64,000 nt of DNA from Streptomyces sp. PKU-EA00015 (GTDB lineage Bacteria; Actinomycetota; Actinomycetes; Streptomycetales; Streptomycetaceae): NCBI RefSeq assembly GCF_013387495.1, contig NZ_JABZEE010000046.1, forward strand, positions 37,399-101,398. The letters are read 5' to 3'. Below are positions 35,315 to 44,123 of the stretch, in pieces; position 1 is the first letter of the stretch, and each line of letters begins with the position of its first letter. Position numbers and translations under genes: made by a program. Below the pieces are notes generated by a model. The model did not search any database and was not told where the DNA came from. It worked only from the letters and a program-made list of their open reading frames with translations.

Positions 35315-36652
35315 TCAGCCGGTGCAGTACTGGGACTCCTTGCCGATCGACCGGTACATGCAGTCGGAGTTCTCCAGCAACTGGAGCACGGCGTCCCGGT
35401 TGCGGGAGGTCTCGCGCTCGATCACCTCGTCGGGCGGGTAGAAGCCGCCTCCCGACGAGGAGCGCGGGTACATCTCGAAGGTGTAGCCGAAGATCTTCTG
35501 GTTGCCCCACAGCCAGTCGTCGATCGAGCCGTCTGTGATGTAGAGGTCGCTCGACTGCTCGGCCGTGTAGCCGTTGCTCGCCGCCATCTTCCGGCCGACG
35601 GCGGCGAAGGCGTCGCGGTCGTCCTGCGTCATGCCGGCGGCCGTGTCGCTGTACGTGTACCCGTACGGCCACAGCACCAGCTCGCTGTAGGTGTGGAAGT
35701 CGATGGCCGTCCTGATCTGCTGCCTGCCGCCGACGGCCCGGGAGCGCACGAAGTCGGCGACGACCTTCACCTCGGGCGCCGACTCGGCGGACGTGCCGCG
35801 GTAGGTGTCGGAGCCGGGGGAGCTCGAGGAGCCGCCGCAGCAGCCCCACTTGTGGTTCCAGTTGCGGTTCATGTCGGTGCCGACGTACGAGGACCCGGAG
35901 TTGGGCTGCCGGTTCTTGCGCCAGCTGCGGTAGGAGCCGGTGGCGATGTCGTACTCGCCGCCGTCCGGGTTGAGGTCGGGGACGATCCAGATCTCGCGGC
36001 TGTTCACGGCGTTCGTGACCCGGCTGTCGCTGCCGTAGTCCTCGCCGAACTCGCGCAGCAGGTAGAGCGCCATCTCCACGGTGAGGTGCTCGCGCGCGTG
36101 CTGGTGGTGGGTGAACAGGACCTCGGGCTCGTTCTCGTCGGTCGCCACGTTGTCGCTGATCTTGACGGCGACGATGTCGCGGCCCTGGTAGCTCTTGCCG
36201 ATGACGCGCTTGCTCATGATGGCCGGGTACTGGGCGATGCGCTGGTCGATCTCCGCCTTCATCTCGGCGTAGTTGTGGTACTTGGCGTCGGCCGAGGGGA
36301 AGTCGAACGGCTCGACGCCGGCCGTCGCCGAGCGATCCGGCGGCCCGGCAAGGGCCGTGAGGGTGTGTCCGAGGGCGCGCAGCCGCTTCGCCTGGGCGGC
36401 GGTGGCGCTGACGACGATCGTGTGGTCGTCCACCTCGTCGACGGACACCCCGGTGGCGGCGACGGCCGTGCGGTCGGCGGCGCTGTCGGGGCCGTGGATG
36501 CGGTACTGCCGGGTGCGTTCCTCCTCACCGGCGGTGGCCGGCGCGGGCCGGTCGGCCGACGGCGAGGCGCTGGCGGTCAGGGGTGCTGCCAGGGCGAGGG
36601 CGACGACGGCCGCGAGTGCGGCGGACCGTTTGCCCGAGGGGCGGATTCGCAT
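35315..36652 (-). CDS. Secreted M14 zinc carboxypeptidase
   Basis: 445 residues from ATG 36652 with AGGAG seven bases upstream. Signal peptide to ~30 (ALALAAPLTASAS), a ~90-residue propeptide, then an M14A catalytic domain: zinc ligands H185-A-R-E188 and H320 (IDFHTYSE), substrate-binding NRNWNHKWG, and catalytic E393 (FTFEMYP, read TFEMYP). Carboxypeptidase T-like; removes C-terminal residues from peptides outside the cell. It has several Cys (GCCGG, CMYRS, YCTG). Monocistronic. Confidence 0.93.
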   Translation of the reverse strand: MRIRPSGKRSAALAAVVALALAAPLTASASPSADRPAPATAGEEERTRQYRIHGPDSAADRTAVAATGVSVDEVDDHTIVVSATAAQAKRLRALGHTLTALAGPPDRSATAGVEPFDFPSADAKYHNYAEMKAEIDQRIAQYPAIMSKRVIGKSYQGRDIVAVKISDNVATDENEPEVLFTHHQHAREHLTVEMALYLLREFGEDYGSDSRVTNAVNSREIWIVPDLNPDGGEYDIATGSYRSWRKNRQPNSGSSYVGTDMNRNWNHKWGCCGGSSSSPGSDTYRGTSAESAPEVKVVADFVRSRAVGGRQQIRTAIDFHTYSELVLWPYGYTYSDTAAGMTQDDRDAFAAVGRKMAASNGYTAEQSSDLYITDGSIDDWLWGNQKIFGYTFEMYPRSSSGGGFYPPDEVIERETSRNRDAVLQLLENSDCMYRSIGKESQYCTG

Positions 36653-36935
36653 GCAACTGCTCCTGAGTTGTGGGGGGTTGCTCAGTGCGCGTGCGGGGTG
36701 CGGGTGCGGGTGCGGGGTGTGCGTGCGCGGGGTACGGGTGTGCGCGTGTGCGGTTGCGGCGGCGGTGGCTCGCGCGCTCATGGTGCGACTCTGGCATGCT
36801 CCGGTCAATAGCGACTCCCGGCCATACGCCCGCCTTCCGGATGCGGGACACCTTGCCGGGCCTCTTGTGGGATCACCGGCATCCGGTTTGGGTAACCCAG
36901 TCACGTCGGAGGGACGAGCGGGAAGGCGGCTGCGC
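36653..36935 (+). other. Divergent promoter gap with G-rich tract
   Basis: 36675-36760 is a low-complexity run of GTGCGGG/GTGTGCG units on the plus strand with many GGG triplets, able in principle to form a G-quadruplex. TGGGT-A-ACCCA (36889-36899) is a small palindrome 36 bases before the Nramp-like gene and may be its operator. Confidence 0.4.
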
Positions 36936-38228
36936 ATGTCAGGCACCACCGAAGAGAGCACCGGCGAGGTCACCTCCCGGCCGCGCAGGGCGAGCTGGCG
37001 GTACATCGGACCGGGCATCGTCGTCGCGGCGACCGGTGTCGGGGCCGGCGACCTGGTCGCCACCCTCATCGCCGGAAGCAAGTTCGGCTACACACTCCTG
37101 TGGGCCGCGGTCATCGGCTGCCTCGTGAAGATCTCCCTGGCGGAGGCGGCCGGGCGCTGGCACCTCGCCACCGGACGGACCCTTTTCGACGGCTGGCGCA
37201 GCCTCGGGTCCTGGACCACGGCCTACTTCGTCGTCTACGTCGTCATCTGGGGATTCGTCTACGGCGCGGCCGCGATGTCCTCCAGCGCGCTCCCGCTCGA
37301 CGCCCTGTTCCCGGGGACCATGGACCTCAAGTGGTGGGCCGTGCTGTGCGGTCTGGTCGGGCTGGTGTTCGTCTGGTTCAACCGGTACGCCGTGTTCGAG
37401 AAGGTCATGACCGTGCTGGTCGGCGTGATGTTCGTGGTCACCGTCTACCTGGCCGTCCGGGTGACCCCCAACCTCGGCGACGCCTTCGCGGGTCTCGCGC
37501 CGGTCCTGCCGGACGGCTCGCTCATCTACACGCTCGGCCTGATCGGCGGCGTCGGCGGCACCATCACGCTCGCCGCGTACGGCTACTGGGTCAACGCCAA
37601 GGGCTGGACCGACACCGGCTGGATGAAGGTGATGCGCCTGGACAACCGGGTCGCCTACCTCACGACCGGCATCTTCGTCGTCGCCATGCTCTTCGTCGGA
37701 GCCGAGCTCCTGCACTCCTCCGGCGTCGCATTGGCCAAGGGCGACAAGGGCCTGCTCGACCTGAGCGACGTCCTCGCGGACCGCTACGGGAGCACCACGG
37801 CCAAGCTCTTCCTCGTCGGCTTCTTCGCCACGTCCTTCACCTCGCTGATCGGCGTCTGGCACGGCGTGAGCCTGATGTTCGCCGACTTCGTCTCCAACTA
37901 CCGCAAGAGGGGCGAGGCGACGACGGGCACGGAGGTGGCGTCGGGCAGCCGGGAGAAGTCGCTGCCGTTCCGCGCGTACCTGCTGTGGCTCACCTTCCCG
38001 CCCATCGCGCTGCTCTTCCTGGACCAGCCGTTCGGCCTGGTGATCGTCTACGGCGTGATCGGCGCGTTCTTCATGCCGTTCCTCGCGCTCACCCTGTTCT
38101 GGTTGCTCAACTCCGCCCGGACGCCCGCCGAGTGGCGCAACGGCATGCTCAGCAACGTGATGCTGGCGGGAGCCGGCCTGCTGTTCGTCGTGCTGTGCGT
38201 GCAGCAGGTGCGGGACCTGCCCTGGTGA
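36936..38228 (+). CDS. Nramp-like membrane transporter lacking canonical metal motifs
   Basis: 430 residues, 11 or so membrane helices, with the LeuT/Nramp fold suggested by GPGIVVAATGVGAGDLVATLIAGS in helix 1 (given in two parts: GPGIVVAATGVGAGD, LVATLIAGS) and LIGGVGGTITLAAYGYWV in helix 6. True Nramp proteins have DPGN in helix 1 and MPH in helix 6; neither is present, so the usual Mn/Fe site is missing and the substrate is uncertain (another cation, or none). Start ATG 36936 follows GGAAGG. Monocistronic, ends at a strong hairpin. Confidence 0.85.
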   Translation: MSGTTEESTGEVTSRPRRASWRYIGPGIVVAATGVGAGDLVATLIAGSKFGYTLLWAAVIGCLVKISLAEAAGRWHLATGRTLFDGWRSLGSWTTAYFVVYVVIWGFVYGAAAMSSSALPLDALFPGTMDLKWWAVLCGLVGLVFVWFNRYAVFEKVMTVLVGVMFVVTVYLAVRVTPNLGDAFAGLAPVLPDGSLIYTLGLIGGVGGTITLAAYGYWVNAKGWTDTGWMKVMRLDNRVAYLTTGIFVVAMLFVGAELLHSSGVALAKGDKGLLDLSDVLADRYGSTTAKLFLVGFFATSFTSLIGVWHGVSLMFADFVSNYRKRGEATTGTEVASGSREKSLPFRAYLLWLTFPPIALLFLDQPFGLVIVYGVIGAFFMPFLALTLFWLLNSARTPAEWRNGMLSNVMLAGAGLLFVVLCVQQVRDLPW

Positions 38229-38285
38229 ACCCGGCGGGATGCGACGAGGGGGTGCCCGGCCACGATCTGCCGGGCACCCCCTGAG

Positions 38286-38320
38286 GGGCCCGTGCCGCCG
38301 GGGAACGGCGGCACGGGCCC
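38286..38320. terminator. Terminator between Nramp-like and chitinase genes
   Basis: GGGCCCGTGCCGCC / GGCGGCACGGGCCC, 14-bp perfect stem with a GGGGAAC loop; serves both converging genes. Confidence 0.85.
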
Positions 38321-38338
38321 TCGTCGATCAACATGCCG

Positions 38339-40036
38339 TCACGGCAGGTTGTGGACGTGCGGGCCGACGGCGCCGGACCAGGCGTTGCCAGCCGTCGCGT
38401 CCCAGTTGGTGGACCAGGTCATGGCGCCGCGCAGGGCCGGGTAGGTCTTCGAGGGCTTGAAGGACCCGCAGTTGGCGCCGCGGGTCAGGCAGTCCAGTGC
38501 GTTCTTCACGACGGACGGGTCGACGTAGCCGCTGCCCGCGCCGCGCGTCGAGGCGGGGACGCCCAGGCCGACCTGGGAGGCGTCCAGGCCGCCCTCCAGC
38601 TGGATGCAGGCGAGCGCCGTGAGGAAGTCCACCGAGCCCTGCGCGTACACCTTGCCGTCGCAGCCGAGCATCGAACCGCTGTTGTAGTACTGCATGTTGA
38701 CCACCGTGAGAATGTCCTTCACGGCGAGCGCGGTCTTGAAGTACTCGGTGCCGGTGTTCTGCATGTCGATGGTCTGCGGGGCCATCGTCAGGACCAGAGA
38801 GGAGCCCGCCTTCTGGGAGAGCTGGCGCAGCGCCTTGGTCAGGTACGTGGCGTTGATGCCGTGCTCCAGGTCGATGTCGACACCGCTGAAGCCGTACTCC
38901 TGCATCAGGGCGTACGCGCTGTCGGCGAAGGCCGTCGCCGAGGCGTCGCTGTTGATGGTGACGTTGCCCTTCTCGCCGCCGACCGAGATGATCACCGACT
39001 TGCCCGCCGCCTTCTTGGCGGCGATGTCCGCCTTGAAGTCGGCGACGGAGGAGTAGCCGACGGCCGGGTCGAGGTTGAAGGTGATCTGGCCCGGGGTGGC
39101 CGTGGAGTCCGCGAACGACACGGCGATGATGTCGTACTGCGCCTGTACGTCGCGCAGCTTCTGCACCGTCGCGCCGTTGTCGAAGTTCTGCCAGTAGCCG
39201 GTCAGCGCGTGCCGGGGCACGGCCGGGTTGCCCGGGTTGCCGCCGGGGGCGGTGGTCCCGGTGACCGCGGCCGACTTCGCGGACTCGCCCGCCGCGTTGG
39301 TCGCCGTCACCTGGAAGCGGTACGCGGTGTTCGCGGCCAGGCCGGTCACCGTGGCCGACGTGCCGCTCACGGACTGGACCCTGGCGCCGTCGCGGTACAC
39401 GTTGTAGCCGGTCGCGCCGGTCACCGCCCGCCAGTTCAGCGCCACGGACGAGGAGGTCACGGTCGCGACGGTCGGAGCGGCCGGGGTCGCGGGCACGACC
39501 GGGTCGGGGTCGGAGCCGCCTCCGCCGTCGGGGCCGAAGACGCTCACGTCGTCGGCGTAGTAGGCGGCCTGGCCGTACCAGCCGTGGGTGTAGACGGTCA
39601 CCGAGGTGGTGTTCGCACCCGTGGTGAAGGAGGTCGACAGCTTGGTCCAGCTGCCGGTCCCGGGCGTCCAGGTGGACACGTCGTTCGTGCCGGTGCCGCT
39701 CGCGCCGAGGTAGGCGTAGCCGCCCTGTACCCAGGCGCTCAGCGTGTACGTCGAGCTGGGCTTCACGGTCACGGTCTGGGTGCACTTGGCGTTGTCCTGG
39801 CCGGCGGGGGTGGCCTTGAGGGCCGATGCGCCGCCGTGCACGGGGGAGGACACGGAGGTCCCGCTGCCCGCGGAACAGGTCCAGTTGGCGAGCCCCGACT
39901 CGAAGCCCGCGTTCCTGGCGACGTTGACGTCGGCCGCCTCTGCGGTGCCTGTCGTGCCCATGAGACCGAGTCCGGTGCCGACGGCCAGCGCCAGGCCGGC
40001 GCCGAGCCATCTGCGTGCGCGTGTGGTGCGGTCCAC
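38339..40036 (-). CDS. Secreted GH18 chitinase with CBM and fibronectin III domains
   Basis: 565 residues from GTG 40036 with GGAGG six bases upstream. Signal peptide to ~35 (AEA/ADV), N-terminal carbohydrate-binding beta-sandwich (~36-170, NAGFESGLANW...), a fibronectin type III domain (~185-275), then a GH18 barrel with catalytic GVDIDLEHG (DxxDxDxE-type) and MTWSTNWD near the end. Degrades chitin outside the cell. A DasR-like box 83 bases upstream indicates control by the GlcNAc-responsive regulator DasR. Confidence 0.95.
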   Translation of the reverse strand: MDRTTRARRWLGAGLALAVGTGLGLMGTTGTAEAADVNVARNAGFESGLANWTCSAGSGTSVSSPVHGGASALKATPAGQDNAKCTQTVTVKPSSTYTLSAWVQGGYAYLGASGTGTNDVSTWTPGTGSWTKLSTSFTTGANTTSVTVYTHGWYGQAAYYADDVSVFGPDGGGGSDPDPVVPATPAAPTVATVTSSSVALNWRAVTGATGYNVYRDGARVQSVSGTSATVTGLAANTAYRFQVTATNAAGESAKSAAVTGTTAPGGNPGNPAVPRHALTGYWQNFDNGATVQKLRDVQAQYDIIAVSFADSTATPGQITFNLDPAVGYSSVADFKADIAAKKAAGKSVIISVGGEKGNVTINSDASATAFADSAYALMQEYGFSGVDIDLEHGINATYLTKALRQLSQKAGSSLVLTMAPQTIDMQNTGTEYFKTALAVKDILTVVNMQYYNSGSMLGCDGKVYAQGSVDFLTALACIQLEGGLDASQVGLGVPASTRGAGSGYVDPSVVKNALDCLTRGANCGSFKPSKTYPALRGAMTWSTNWDATAGNAWSGAVGPHVHNLP

Positions 40037-40118
40037 TTGCAGCCTCCGGTGGGGGAGTTGGGGGGTGTGGAGGATCCGGAGCCGAGACCCGGAACGGTGG
40101 CCACCGTGGAGGTACAAG

Positions 40119-40132
40119 TTGGTCCAGACCAA
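40119..40132. promoter_or_regulatory. DasR-responsive element (dre-like) upstream of chitinase
   Basis: TTGGTCCAGACCAA, a perfect 14-bp palindrome with the form of the known Streptomyces dre box ACTGGTCTAGACCACT. It sits 83 bases from the chitinase start. Confidence 0.8.
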
Positions 40133-40180
40133 TCTGCTTGTCAAGACCTCTGGAGGAAGGCGGGCCCCCGGCCGCCCGGC

Positions 40181-40627
40181 TCAGTCCCCTTCCTGGAGCC
40201 GGTCGGCGGACCACCCCGCCACGCAGCCGAGCGCCAGCACGGCATGGGACATCAGCAGCCCCTCGGCGGCCAGGCTCTGCCACTGGACCGCCATGTTCAG
40301 CACCTGGGCCGCCACGGGTACGGCGAGAGCCGCCGTCAGGTGACGGACGGTCACGTACCGGAAGGGCGGCCGGTGCAGCCGTGCGGCGGCCCAGACGGAC
40401 AGCGCGACGCACAGCGCGTTCGGCAGGTGGATCAGCAGCAGCCGCCCGCCGAAGGAACCGAGCCCGGCCGGGGCGCCGAGGGTGTCGTAGACCAGGGTGA
40501 CCTGGAGGTACTCGGTGAACAGCAGCACCACGATGCCCGCCGCCCAGGACTTCGTCAGCGTGAGAAATCCCGCTCTCGGCCCCTCGTCCCGCCGGGCGGG
40601 CACCGCCGGGTGGCCGTGGCGCGTCAT
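40181..40627 (-). CDS. Small integral membrane protein, unknown function
   Basis: 148 residues from ATG 40627 with TGGAGG upstream. Four hydrophobic segments (~25-45, 60-80, 93-112, 122-140), basic N-terminus. Resembles multi-spanning actinobacterial membrane proteins of unknown role. It is the third gene of a run with the lipoprotein (26 bases apart) and the Flp-signal protein upstream, so it may belong to the Tad-associated set. Confidence 0.65.
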   Translation of the reverse strand: MTRHGHPAVPARRDEGPRAGFLTLTKSWAAGIVVLLFTEYLQVTLVYDTLGAPAGLGSFGGRLLLIHLPNALCVALSVWAAARLHRPPFRYVTVRHLTAALAVPVAAQVLNMAVQWQSLAAEGLLMSHAVLALGCVAGWSADRLQEGD

Positions 40628-40653
40628 GATGCAGCCTCCAGGGCGTCGAGGGC

Positions 40654-41277
40654 CTACTCGACCGCGATGCTGTCGATGATCTTCTTCAGTTCGTCGGGGG
40701 ACAGGCGCCCCTCGGCCGCGTCGATCCGTACCGCGTACGCAGACTCGCCGGAGTCGAGACCGGCGACGATCACGCCCGCGACCCGGGTGCCCTTGGCGGG
40801 TGTGCCCCGTTCACCGGTCGAGGTGAAGGTGAAGTCGATCCGCTTCGCGTCCCGCGCCTTCTCGGGACCCGCGACCCGCAGGTCCTCCTGTCCCTCGAGG
40901 GTGGCGCCGAGGGCGATACCGGCCTCGGCGCCGATCGCGGCTTCCTCCACCGAATCGGCGTTGGTGTAGTCGAGCTGGACGGAGATCATGGCGACCGTCC
41001 GGCCGCCCTCCTCCAGGGTGGCGGTGGCAGCGTTGAACTTGCTGCGTTTGCCCGCGCCCTGCTCCTTGAACGCCGGTGGGTGGGCCACGGTGACGGAGTC
41101 CGTCGTCAGCCGGGGCCAGCCCTCGGGGACCTCGGCCCCGGCCGGACCGTTCCCGCACGCGGCGGTGAGCGAGACGGCCGCCGCGAGGACGACTGCCGCG
41201 AGCGCCCGCCGGGCCGTACGTCTGTGCCCGGTCGCCGCTTCGCCGCTCCAGGTGCTGACGCAGGTGCTGCTGCTCAT
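40654..41277 (-). CDS. Lipoprotein linked to the Flp-signal protein
   Basis: 207 residues from ATG 41277 (GGGGAG upstream). A basic N-region (HRRTARR) and hydrophobic helix end in a lipobox-like SLTAAC, with modification at the cysteine ~41. The mature part is a mixed alpha/beta domain (VAHPPAFKEQGAGKRSKFNA, GVIVAGLDSGESAYAVRID). Family not recognised. It lies 25 bases downstream of the 41303 gene and is likely co-transcribed with it, so it may be an envelope partner of that exported protein. Confidence 0.75.
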   Translation of the reverse strand: MSSSTCVSTWSGEAATGHRRTARRALAAVVLAAAVSLTAACGNGPAGAEVPEGWPRLTTDSVTVAHPPAFKEQGAGKRSKFNAATATLEEGGRTVAMISVQLDYTNADSVEEAAIGAEAGIALGATLEGQEDLRVAGPEKARDAKRIDFTFTSTGERGTPAKGTRVAGVIVAGLDSGESAYAVRIDAAEGRLSPDELKKIIDSIAVE

Positions 41278-41302
41278 GGTGTGTGCGCTCCCCTCGGCCA
41301 GG

Positions 41303-42802
41303 TCAGTTCGCACAGTAGCTGTACGGGACGTAGTCACGGCTGTTTCCGTTCGGCGCTCCGAGGAAGTGGGCGTCGTCGAGGGTCTCCTCCTTCTTCTCGG
41401 TCGACACCGAGAAGCCGAGGCTCAGCCCCAGGTTGAGCTCGAACCCGTACTCCGCCGCCTCGGTCTGCCCCGTGTACGTCGTGCGGCTCGACAGCCCCTC
41501 GTCGAAGAGCAACTGGCCGAACGGGTCGTCGTTGCCGGGCCGGGTCGTCGGCGCGCGGTCGGAGAACATGTAGCCGAACGGCGCCCCCCGGTCCCCGTTG
41601 CCGTCCAGCCACGCCTGCGCGATCCTGCGCTGCTCGGCGCCCTCGGCGCCGGGCGCGACGACGATCGAGTTCGTGACGACCTCGATGCCCGTGGTCTCGT
41701 CGGAGCCTTTGACGCCGCCGCTGCCGCCGCGCTTGTCGTCCCCGGACCCGCCGTTGTCGCCGCCCGCCTTGGCGCCGTCCTTGGTGGCGCCCTTCTCGAC
41801 GGTACGGGTCATGTCGATGCGCAGGAGCTCGCCGGTCCTCTTGTCGTGGGTGACGGTGATGGTGCCGGTCTGCGTGGTGGACGCGGAGGACTCCCCGCTG
41901 ATCGGCCCGGCCTCGTACCCGACCTTGCCGCCGTACTCGACGGCGGCGGAGTACGTGTAGGACTTGGTGCCCTTGTGGTCGTTGTCGGTCCAGGTCGCCT
42001 CGGGCGAGAACTTGAAGTTCCCGCCGAGCGTGGCGCCGAGCTTCCTCTCGTCGCCCGCGCTCAGCTTGAGTCCGCCGGCGGCACTGGCCTCCAGGCCGAC
42101 CTTGCCGTAGCTGATGTGCCGGTCGCCCAGCTTCTCCTCGATGCGGTCGCGCAATTTCTCCTCCTCGGCCATGGGGCCCTTGCCGAAGAGGTAGAGGATG
42201 CTGCTGCCGAGGCCGCCGCCGTGCGCGTTCGCGTGCCGGTTGGTGAGCTCGTACGTCTTGAGCAGCTCGATGTCGTCACGGAAGGCCTTGGCGTCGGCCT
42301 CGCTGTCGAAGACCCAGGTGTCGCCGTTGGTGACCTTGATACCGGCCCCGAGCTCGACCTTGTCGGCGCCGAACTTGCCCACCGTGGCGCCCGGTTTCCA
42401 GTCCTTCTTGGCGGCGACCGACGCGGCGTCGGTGAAGGTCATCGTGACCTGCTGGTCCTCGTCGTCGACCTTGCCGTCGCCGTTGACGTCGTTCCTGGCG
42501 CGGAAGGTCTGTTGCTGGAAGCCGTATTCCTCGCCCCACTCGATAAAAAGGATCTTGGCTTTGGCTCCGGCTCTGTCGCTGATGGAGGAGATCTGGCAGA
42601 GCGGGGGTTCGTAGTCGGCGTCGGTTTTCGGCGTGCCCCGGGACGTGCCTCCGGGGGCGCACCGACCGCCGTCGATCACACAAATGATCTTTTCGGTGAT
42701 CGCGCTGCCCAAGCCGGATCCGGTCACGGCCCCGATGACGGTGGAAACGACCACCACCACCCCGAGATACTCGGTCGCCGTGGCCCCCCGGTCCCGTCTC
42801 AT
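41303..42802 (-). CDS. Large exported protein with Flp-type prepilin signal
   Basis: 499 residues from ATG 42802 (GGGAGGGGG upstream). It begins MRRDRG|ATATEYLGVVVVVS: a type IVb prepilin cleavage site (G6|A7) with Glu at +5 and Tyr at +6, then a hydrophobic helix to ~30. The rest is soluble: an EF-hand-like loop DVNGDGKVDDED (~110), a helical stretch (LRDRIEEKLGD), a large beta-rich middle, and a Gly/Ser/Lys linker (~370-395). No HINT or toxin domain could be identified. Presumably processed by the prepilin peptidase at 59928. Transcribed away from the Tad operon across a shared motif. Confidence 0.8.
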   Translation of the reverse strand: MRRDRGATATEYLGVVVVVSTVIGAVTGSGLGSAITEKIICVIDGGRCAPGGTSRGTPKTDADYEPPLCQISSISDRAGAKAKILFIEWGEEYGFQQQTFRARNDVNGDGKVDDEDQQVTMTFTDAASVAAKKDWKPGATVGKFGADKVELGAGIKVTNGDTWVFDSEADAKAFRDDIELLKTYELTNRHANAHGGGLGSSILYLFGKGPMAEEEKLRDRIEEKLGDRHISYGKVGLEASAAGGLKLSAGDERKLGATLGGNFKFSPEATWTDNDHKGTKSYTYSAAVEYGGKVGYEAGPISGESSASTTQTGTITVTHDKRTGELLRIDMTRTVEKGATKDGAKAGGDNGGSGDDKRGGSGGVKGSDETTGIEVVTNSIVVAPGAEGAEQRRIAQAWLDGNGDRGAPFGYMFSDRAPTTRPGNDDPFGQLLFDEGLSSRTTYTGQTEAAEYGFELNLGLSLGFSVSTEKKEETLDDAHFLGAPNGNSRDYVPYSYCAN

Positions 42803-42894
42803 CCGACGTCCCCCTCCCAGGCCGCGCACACCCTTCGCACGCGGAATCGGAATCGGAGCGTACGCACGGCCATGACTGCCCGGCGTGGGCCTGC

Positions 42895-42914
42895 GGACCC
42901 AATCGAGGGCCCAA
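42895..42914. promoter_or_regulatory. TTGGGYCC tandem motif between Flp-signal gene and Tad operon
   Basis: On the minus strand TTGGGCCC-TCGA-TTGGGTCC, two half-copies with a 12-bp period, the same period as in front of the flp gene (52585, 52597). It lies in the divergent region serving the 42802 and 43129 genes. Confidence 0.55.
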
Positions 42915-43128
42915 AGGGAGTCGCGGCCACGGTAATTCGGCCGGTGTGACGGGAGTCGGCAATCGACGACTTCGTCCCCCTTCAGCCGGGTGCGAGTCGT
43001 ACGGGTTGCCTGCCGGGGACCTGAAAGGTGTTCTCTGCCTCACAGGACGTGGTTAGAGTGCTGATGCAGCAGCACGAGCAGTGAGGAAGCGGTCGCCGTA
43101 CGTTCGGCGACCGGATTCGAACGGGGAA

Positions 43129-44013
43129 ATGAGCGTGCAGACCGCGATCGCTGTCACCAGCGCTGACCTGGTGTTACCGCCCACCGACCAACACACGCCG
43201 ACGGCAGCGCTGTTGCCGCCCCCGGACGCGCAGCCCCTCGACGCCGCGCTCGTCGACATGCAGATGCTGCTGGACCGGCACGGCTATGTGGTGGCGCTGT
43301 ATCCCGCCTCGATCCCCGTCGCCCACGAACGCAGACTGCACACCGTGCGCTCCGTTCTGGAGAGCGACCGCATCGCCCTGATGAAGCTGGCGCTGCCGCC
43401 GCTCGGTGTGGCCGTGCTCGTCCGCCAGCTGCGCCAGCTGTCGATCTGCGACTTCGGCGCGGGCATCGTCGCCTCCGCGGCCCGCCTCCTCGCGCACTAC
43501 ATCTACGCCGGGGCCCTGCTGAACTCCGTCGCCAGGCTCGACCGGGTGCCGGTGAGCCTCAAGTCGCACGCCAAGTCGTGGGTGCCGGGCTCCCAGTTCG
43601 CGGTCCTGGCCAACCCGCGGCCGCACCTGATCAGAATCGGCAGCGGAGAGCTCGCCGGACCGGAGTTCGGCCACCGGCTGATCGTCGCGAAGGGGCAGTT
43701 GCAGAGCGAGTGGGTCACCGCGACCCTCGCCCCCGCATGGCGCTGCCAGGCCCTGCACGAGACCGCGCTGCCGGGTGATTCGCCGCGCTGGTGGGGCACC
43801 TCGAAAATGATCGAATTCGCCGCCTACCTGCCCGACATCACGCTCGTCTATCAGCTCGTCTCGTCGGTCAAACGGGAGAAGTGCTCCTGGTGCGGCCTTG
43901 AAATCATCGGCGACCGCTGTGAATTCTGTTCGGCGCCGCTCGCGCCGGCCGAGAACCAAACCTCGAGCCCCGGTGTCCTGAACCACGGAACACCTATGCG
44001 TCCCGGGTCGTAG
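43129..44013 (+). CDS. Tad-locus protein with C-terminal zinc ribbon, unknown function
   Basis: 294 residues from ATG 43129 (GGGG upstream). N-terminal ~220 residues are of unknown fold, with LDRHGYVVALYPASIPVAHE and a helical LMKLALPPLGVAVLVRQLRQ. The end has a four-cysteine zinc ribbon CSWCGLEIIGDRCEFC. No signal or clear membrane helix. First gene of the pilus operon, followed by cpaB. Probably a cytoplasmic accessory or regulator of the pilus; not otherwise recognised. Confidence 0.75.
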   Translation: MSVQTAIAVTSADLVLPPTDQHTPTAALLPPPDAQPLDAALVDMQMLLDRHGYVVALYPASIPVAHERRLHTVRSVLESDRIALMKLALPPLGVAVLVRQLRQLSICDFGAGIVASAARLLAHYIYAGALLNSVARLDRVPVSLKSHAKSWVPGSQFAVLANPRPHLIRIGSGELAGPEFGHRLIVAKGQLQSEWVTATLAPAWRCQALHETALPGDSPRWWGTSKMIEFAAYLPDITLVYQLVSSVKREKCSWCGLEIIGDRCEFCSAPLAPAENQTSSPGVLNHGTPMRPGS

Positions 44014-44123
44014 CCGCACCAGGGCGGTCGTCCGGACCGGTGGCGGGAGAAATCCCGGCACGGGCACCGGCCGTCCCCGTACCGTCCGCCAACCGTCCGT
44101 CTCCCCACGAGGTCGTCCCGCCC

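Noticed and set aside
41303..42949. Long plus-strand open frame opposite the Flp-signal gene
   Set aside because: Low-complexity Val/Gly/Arg translation; the minus strand has codon bias, a ribosome site and a prepilin signal.
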